Origin: Lachnospiraceae bacterium UBA4380
Lineage (GTDB): Bacteria; Bacillota; Clostridia; Lachnospirales; Lachnospiraceae
Direction: 5' to 3'
NCBI GenBank assembly: GCA_002390025.1
Contig: DGRU01000227.1
Location: forward strand, 7,538-29,224
Length of the DNA stretch: 21,687 nt
Each line of letters opens with the position of its first letter. Position 1 is the stretch's first letter. The position numbers were made by a program, and so were the translations under genes. Positions 17,661 to 21,687 of the stretch are shown piece by piece. The notes below the pieces were generated by a model. The model saw nothing but the letters and a program-made list of their open reading frames with translations, had not been told where the DNA came from and made no database searches.

Positions 17661-17722
17661 AATAACCGGTTGTAAAAGGTGACAGATACTCATTTTTGTC
17701 CTTATTACAACCGGTTATTTTT
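17661..17722 (+). terminator. Long hairpin terminator or palindromic repeat after the pseudo-ATPase gene
   Basis: AATAACCGGTTGTAA (17661-17675) pairs perfectly over 15 bp with 17705-17719, followed by T residues to 17722. The 29-base centre can extend the stem (AAGG-GACA with TGTC-CTT). It can act as a terminator; its length and symmetry also fit a mobile palindromic repeat. The first part of the gap, 17588-17660, has an isolated run of eight T residues (17591-17598) and nothing else. Confidence 0.75.
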
Positions 17723-17908
17723 CGTGTATCAGACTGCGGATTTATGATATGATAAAGAGAAATTGGCTGTCGTCATCCACCAGGCAGCGCGATCAGGATC
17801 CTGTTAAGACATGTCCGGATTTCAGCCGGCTGATCACTTAACCAGCTACGCGGCTTCCCGTCCCCTCTGCGACACACAGGCCGCTGTAAAAATCAGGAAA
17901 GGAACACC
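17723..17908 (+). promoter_or_regulatory. Leader of the dehydratase operon with an extended -10
   Basis: TGA-TATGAT at 17745-17753 is an extended -10 without a clear -35. The leader of about 150 bases has no T-box motif (no AGGGTGGTACCGCG-like stretch) and no leucine-rich leader peptide, so the usual leucine-responsive controls are not visible. Confidence 0.4.
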
Positions 17909-18376
17909 ATGGGTAAAGTATTCAAATTCGATAACGACGTGGATACCGACCAGATCATTGCCTCGCAGTATCTGCTCTTTCCCTCCGTCGAAGAAATGGC
18001 TCCGCACACCTTCGAGTCTCTCGATGCGGATTTTGCAGCCAATGTGAAGCCCGGCGACTTCGTCGTCGCGGCAGACAACTTCGGCTGCGGCTCCTCCCGT
18101 GAACAGGCCCCCAGCGTTTTGAAGGCACTGGGCGTAAAAGCTGTTCTGGCAAAATCCTTTGCGCGTATTTTTTACCGCAACTGCATCAACATCGGACTTC
18201 CCGCCATCGTCTGCCGTGATCTCTATGACAATGTCAAAGGCGGTGACGATATCGAACTGTCCCTGACCGAAGGCACTGTCACCGCAGGCGATCAGACCTT
18301 CTCCTGCACCAGGCTCCCCGCCCACCTGCAGGGCATCCTGGACCAGGGCGGCCTCATCGCATCCCTCGACAAATAA
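17909..18376 (+). CDS. 3-isopropylmalate dehydratase/homoaconitase-family small subunit, pair A (LeuD-like)
   Basis: The swivel-domain subunit of a two-subunit aconitase-superfamily hydro-lyase, 155 residues, the size of the short LeuD/HacB/DmdB group. Seen: DNDVDTDQIIASQYLLF, where the residues after YL form the substrate-recognition loop; [12 protein letters not shown], the loop contributing active-site Ser and Arg; and FARIFYRNCINIGLP. Ordinary clostridial LeuD proteins usually read YLNT and SSREHAP, so both positions differ. No Arg is present in the loop, unlike the archaeal homoaconitase type, which suggests a substrate with a hydrophobic side group. GGAAAGGA precedes the ATG. The large subunit follows 26 bases later. 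Isopropylmalate, citramalate or a related acid are all possible substrates. Confidence 0.9.
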   Translation: MGKVFKFDNDVDTDQIIASQYLLFPSVEEMAPHTFESLDADFAANVKPGDFVVAADNFGCGSSREQAPSVLKALGVKAVLAKSFARIFYRNCINIGLPAIVCRDLYDNVKGGDDIELSLTEGTVTAGDQTFSCTRLPAHLQGILDQGGLIASLDK

Positions 18377-18402
18377 AGATTATTAATACAGGAGAAATCA
18401 TT

Positions 18403-19653
18403 ATGGGAATGACCATTGCGGAAAAGATCGTGGCCAGAGCTGCCGGCCTCCCCGAGGCGCATGCCAATGAGATCCACACTGTCGAACTCGACTATCTCAT
18501 GAGCAATGACGGCACGACACATCTGACAATCGATATGTACAACAACCTGAAAAATCCCCGCATCGCGGACGTAAAAAAGCTGGTCTGGATCGTGGACCAC
18601 AACGTCCCCTGCGACAGCCCCAAAACCGCCGGTTCGCAGAAAAAAATGCGCGATTTTGCCAAGGCCAACGGCATCACCTTCTATGAGGGTGCGGGCGTAT
18701 GTCATCAGATCATGATTGAAAATCACGTGGTGCCCGGACAGCTGATCTTCGGCGCGGACAGCCACACCTGTGCCTACGGTGCTCTGGGCGCCTTCGGCAC
18801 CGGCGTAGGATGTACCGATTATCTCTACGGCATGGTGACCGGCTCCTCCTGGGTCCTGGTGCCCGAGACCCTGCGCTTTAATCTGACCGGCGCGCTCACA
18901 AACGGCGCGACCGCGCGCGACCTGATCCTGACCATCATCGGAAAGATCGGCGCCAACGGTGCCAACTATCACGCCATGGAATTTGCCGGTCCCGGCATGG
19001 CCTCCCTGACCATGAGCGACCGCATCGCCATCTGCAATCTCTGCGTTGAGGCAGGCGCCAAGACCGCTCTCATGGAAGTCGACGACATCACCTTTGAATA
19101 CCTTGCTGCACACGGCGGCAGAGAACCGGAGGCATGTTTCTCCAGCGATCCCGACGCCAAGTTTGAAAAGGTCTATGACATTGACCTCTCCACCATCGTC
19201 CCGGTCGTCGCAAAGCCCCACTTTGTCGACAACATCGCCCCCGTCAGCGAGTGCACCGGCGTCAAGATCAACGAAGCCTTCCTGGGCTCCTGCAACAACG
19301 GCCGCCTGGAAGATCTGCGCCTGGGTGCCTCCATCATCAAGGGAAAAAAGGTTGCGCCCACAGTCCGCTTCCTGGTCGTGCCTGCCAGCCGCCAAGTCTA
19401 TCTCGATGCCATGAAAGAGGGAATCCTCGATACCTTTATGGAAGCCGGCGCCATCATCATGAACCCCAACTGCAGCGTCTGCTGGGGAAGCTGCCAGGGC
19501 GTCATCGGTGAAGGCGAAGTCCTGGTCAGCACCGGCACCCGCAACTTCAAGGGCCGCGCAGGCCACCGCGACTCCTTCGTCTACCTGGGCTCCGCCGCGA
19601 CCGTCACCGCCTCCGCCATCAAAGGCGAGATCTGCGGGCCGCAGGATCTGTAA
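18403..19653 (+). CDS. 3-isopropylmalate dehydratase/homoaconitase-family large subunit, pair A (LeuC-like)
   Basis: The [4Fe-4S]-containing subunit, 416 residues, normal for this family. Cluster ligands are Cys297 (LGSCNNGR), Cys357 and Cys360 (NPNCSVCWGSC). Other family motifs are IVDHNVP, GAGVCHQIMIE, FGADSHTCAYGALGAFGTGVG, MEFAGPG and VVPASRQVY. Two family signatures deviate: GSCNNGR instead of GSCTNGR, and NPNCSVC instead of PGCGxC. The cluster cysteines themselves are kept, so activity is expected. AGGAG lies 8 bases before the ATG. It is translated with the small subunit of pair A. The reaction is stereospecific dehydration-rehydration of a 2- or 3-hydroxy di- or tricarboxylate; the exact substrate is not determined. 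Confidence 0.92.
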   Translation: MGMTIAEKIVARAAGLPEAHANEIHTVELDYLMSNDGTTHLTIDMYNNLKNPRIADVKKLVWIVDHNVPCDSPKTAGSQKKMRDFAKANGITFYEGAGVCHQIMIENHVVPGQLIFGADSHTCAYGALGAFGTGVGCTDYLYGMVTGSSWVLVPETLRFNLTGALTNGATARDLILTIIGKIGANGANYHAMEFAGPGMASLTMSDRIAICNLCVEAGAKTALMEVDDITFEYLAAHGGREPEACFSSDPDAKFEKVYDIDLSTIVPVVAKPHFVDNIAPVSECTGVKINEAFLGSCNNGRLEDLRLGASIIKGKKVAPTVRFLVVPASRQVYLDAMKEGILDTFMEAGAIIMNPNCSVCWGSCQGVIGEGEVLVSTGTRNFKGRAGHRDSFVYLGSAATVTASAIKGEICGPQDL

Positions 19654-19703
19654 TCAGACGTCAGGATTCAGATAAGTCACCGGGTGAATCACAGGGACGG
19701 TTC

Positions 19704-19789
19704 TGTTTTGAGTCACAAGGGACGGTTCTGAAAAACTCATTTTTCGCGGAAAATGAGTTTTTCAGAACCGTCCCCGGCGACTCAAAACA
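19704..19789. repeat. GGGACGGTTCTG-type palindromic repeat element, copy 2 (nested)
   Basis: An inner perfect 25-bp inverted repeat (19719-19743 with 19750-19774, 6-base loop) starts with GGGACGGTTCTGAAAAACTC. An outer 11-bp stem TGTTTTGAGTC/GACTCAAAACA (19704-19714 with 19779-19789) encloses it. A further direct copy of CAGGGACGGTTCTG lies at 19692-19705, outside the stem. It fills most of the 195-base gap between the two dehydratase pairs and ends 60 bases before the next ATG. Confidence 0.85.
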
Positions 19790-19848
19790 AAACTGATCCC
19801 CCACCTCAAGCAGTACAGCCCCGCGACTCATCAGAAAGGAATAAATCT

Positions 19849-20379
19849 ATGGAACAATTCACAGGCAAGGTCTGGATCCTGGGCGATGATATCGACACGG
19901 ATATCATCATGCCTACGGAATATCTGGCTCTGAAGACCATCAACGATATGTGTCCTTACGCCTTCTCCCCACTCCGCCCGGAACTGGCGGAGAAGATCCA
20001 CGCGGGCGACATCATTGTAGCAGGCAAGAACTTCGGCTGCGGCTCCTCTCGTGAGCAGGCTCCCGAGGTCATCAAGGCGCTGGGCATCCGCTGTGTCATC
20101 GCAGGCTCCTATGCCCGTATCTTTTTCCGCAACGCCATCAACAACGGCCTGCTGCTGATCGAGAACGCGGACCTGGTCAAAGATGTGCAGGAAGGCGATG
20201 AGATCACCGTCCGCGTGGGCGATTCCATTGTCTATCACGACAAGACCTATCCAATCTCCCCGCTGCCCCAGAACCTGCTCGATATTCTGGAGGCGGGCGG
20301 CCTGGTCAGAGCCATGCAGCGCCTGAACGGAATCGACAGCGGAAACAATAAAGATTCCGACGCGAAAGGAGGTGCCTGA
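19849..20379 (+). CDS. 3-isopropylmalate dehydratase/homoaconitase-family small subunit, pair B (LeuD-like)
   Basis: A second small subunit, 176 residues. Motifs are [17 protein letters not shown] (recognition loop YLAL, different from YLLF in pair A), [12 protein letters not shown] and [16 protein letters not shown]-terminal tail of about 25 residues ([20 protein letters not shown]) is absent from pair A. The ATG at 19849 is preceded by AAGGA at 8 bases; the frame is open upstream to 19753, but that stretch lies within the palindromic repeat and is not credible coding. The stop codon (20377-20379) is one base from the start of the large subunit, so the two are translationally coupled. Substrate unknown. 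Confidence 0.9.
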   Translation: MEQFTGKVWILGDDIDTDIIMPTEYLALKTINDMCPYAFSPLRPELAEKIHAGDIIVAGKNFGCGSSREQAPEVIKALGIRCVIAGSYARIFFRNAINNGLLLIENADLVKDVQEGDEITVRVGDSIVYHDKTYPISPLPQNLLDILEAGGLVRAMQRLNGIDSGNNKDSDAKGGA

Positions 20380-20380
20380 A

Positions 20381-21643
20381 ATGGGAATGACCCTTATTGA
20401 AAAAATCATCGCGCATAATATCGGCCGCGAAAAGGTATCTCCCGGCGAGATCGTCACCGTCAATGTCGACCGTGTCATGGTCCACGATATTTTCATTCCC
20501 TTTGTCGCGGACAAGTTCGAGGAGATGGGTTTTTCCAAAATCTGGGATCCCGACAGAATGGTCCTGATCTATGACCACCTCGTTCCCGCCAGCCAGCTGG
20601 ACGACGCCCGCCATTTCGCAAAGGGCGACGCATTTGCCTCAAAATACGGTGTGAAACATGTCCATCGCTCCGACGGCATCTGCCACCAGCTGATGACTGA
20701 GGCGGGCTATGTTCTGCCCGGCGACATCGCTTTCGGCACAGACAGCCACACCGTCACCTACGGCTGCGTCGGCGCTTTTTCCACCGGCATCGGCTATACC
20801 GAGATGGCCGGCATTCTGGGTACCGGCAAACTGTGGGTCCGCGTCCCCGAGACCATCAAGGTCGAGGTCAACGGAACCCTTCCCTCCAATGTCACCTCCA
20901 AGGATGTCATCCTGCAGATCCTGGGTGACCTGCGCGCGGACGGCGCCACCTACAAGTCGCTGGAATTTACGGGTGACACCTTTGACGCCATGAGTGTGGC
21001 CAGCCGCATGACCATGTCCAACATGACCGTTGAGTGCGGCGCCAAGTGCGGCCTTTTCTCCCCCGATGAAAAGACCGCGGAATACTGCGGCATTGACCTC
21101 GACGTCTTCCGCCAGGATGCCTTCATGCAGAGCCTGCACGGAGATTCCGACGCCGTTTACGACCGTGTTCTGACCTATCGGGCAGAGGACTTCGTTCCCG
21201 TGGCCGCCTGCCCTTCACAGGTCGACAACATCCATCCTGTTTCGGAAATCGCAGGCCTCGATGTGGACCAGGTCTTCCTGGGCTCCTGCACCAACGGCCG
21301 TCTGGAGGACCTGGCCGCTGCAGCGGAAATCCTCAAGGGCAAAAAAATCGCGCCTTTTGTCAAAATGATCGTCACCCCCGCAAGCCGCAAGATCTACCGC
21401 GAAGCCCTGGAAGCAGGGATTCTCGAGACCCTTGCGGAGGCAGGCGCCATGATCACCCATCCCGGCTGCGGCCTCTGCTGCGGACGCGCAGGCGGCATCC
21501 TGACCGACAACGAGGTGGTCGTCGCCACCAACAACCGCAACTTCCTGGGCCGCATGGGAACCTCCAAGGTGCAGATCTACCTGGCTTCCCCCAAGACCGC
21601 CGCCTGGACCGCCCTGACCGGCAAAATCACCCTGCCGGAATAA
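20381..21643 (+). CDS. 3-isopropylmalate dehydratase/homoaconitase-family large subunit, pair B (LeuC-like)
   Basis: A second [4Fe-4S] large subunit, 420 residues from ATG 20381. Cluster ligands are Cys303 (LGSCTNGR), Cys363 and Cys366 (HPGCGLCCG), the standard pattern. Also seen are IYDHLVPAS, SDGICHQLM, FGTDSHTVTYGCVGAFSTGIG, LEFTGDTF and VTPASRKIY. AGGAGG at 20367-20372 fits the ATG at 20381; an upstream in-frame GTG at 20372 overlaps that ribosome binding site and is rejected. It is clearly diverged from pair A over the whole length, so the two pairs are probably not a recent duplication and may act on different substrates. An AGGAGGAG-like stretch after the stop (21662-21671) suggests another gene just beyond the window. 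Confidence 0.93.
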   Translation: MGMTLIEKIIAHNIGREKVSPGEIVTVNVDRVMVHDIFIPFVADKFEEMGFSKIWDPDRMVLIYDHLVPASQLDDARHFAKGDAFASKYGVKHVHRSDGICHQLMTEAGYVLPGDIAFGTDSHTVTYGCVGAFSTGIGYTEMAGILGTGKLWVRVPETIKVEVNGTLPSNVTSKDVILQILGDLRADGATYKSLEFTGDTFDAMSVASRMTMSNMTVECGAKCGLFSPDEKTAEYCGIDLDVFRQDAFMQSLHGDSDAVYDRVLTYRAEDFVPVAACPSQVDNIHPVSEIAGLDVDQVFLGSCTNGRLEDLAAAAEILKGKKIAPFVKMIVTPASRKIYREALEAGILETLAEAGAMITHPGCGLCCGRAGGILTDNEVVVATNNRNFLGRMGTSKVQIYLASPKTAAWTALTGKITLPE

Positions 21644-21687
21644 GGCGACAAACTCCGGAGACAGGAGGAGACAGCTTCCTGTATTGT

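Noticed and set aside
17811..18047. Possible leader peptide before the dehydratase genes
   Set aside because: It has no leucine run and no attenuator hairpin, and it overlaps the real gene in another frame.

Overview
The window looks like a chromosomal segment from an anaerobic low-to-mid-GC Firmicute, most likely a Lachnospiraceae/Clostridia member. This is inferred from strong AGGAGG ribosome binding sites, a GH25 lysozyme with cell-wall-binding repeats, a YesM/YesN-type two-component system beside an RbsABC-type sugar transporter, tandem LeuCD-type dehydratases, and GGGACGGTTCTG palindromic repeats. No phage, plasmid, IS or CRISPR signature is visible.

Layout. (1) Positions 1-5172 are read on the minus strand: the 5' part of glgB (cut by the window edge), a TPR/acidic-tail protein of unknown function with a TTG start, rsmA (ksgA), and a TatD-family nuclease. 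The last two are separated by a short-repeat spacer with no rnmV gene. (2) A tRNA-Lys(CUU) with a near-ideal promoter and a terminator follows at 5425-5629. (3) A secreted GH25 lysozyme (5772-7112) comes next, then a fusion of an HPr phosphocarrier domain to a D-2-hydroxyacid dehydrogenase (7430-8728). (4) A 684-base gap (8729-9412) holds a bidirectional terminator, a 16-bp perfect palindrome and a candidate minus-strand gene for a 29-residue hydrophobic peptide with its own promoter and a hairpin leader.

(5) Positions 9413-17587 form a sugar-uptake and signalling locus: RbsA-like ATPase, RbsC-like permease, lipoprotein binding protein (probably with an extra promoter of its own), then an AraC-type response regulator, a 280-residue YesM-like histidine kinase without any transmembrane or sensor region, and a 489-residue protein that keeps the double-cassette layout of an RbsA ATPase but has lost every nucleotide-binding motif. 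I infer that the pseudo-ATPase and the sensorless kinase may read transporter state instead of an extracellular ligand. This is the best candidate for an undescribed system here. (6) Positions 17909-21643 hold two consecutive small-large pairs of the 3-isopropylmalate dehydratase/homoaconitase family, divergent from each other, separated by a nested palindromic repeat.

Two copies of a GGGACGGTTCTG inverted-repeat element (16029-16101 and 19704-19789) sit inside these gene clusters, each just upstream of a gene. The HPr-dehydrogenase fusion is the second strongest finding: it keeps the phosphorylatable His15 and has Asn in place of the regulatory Ser46.
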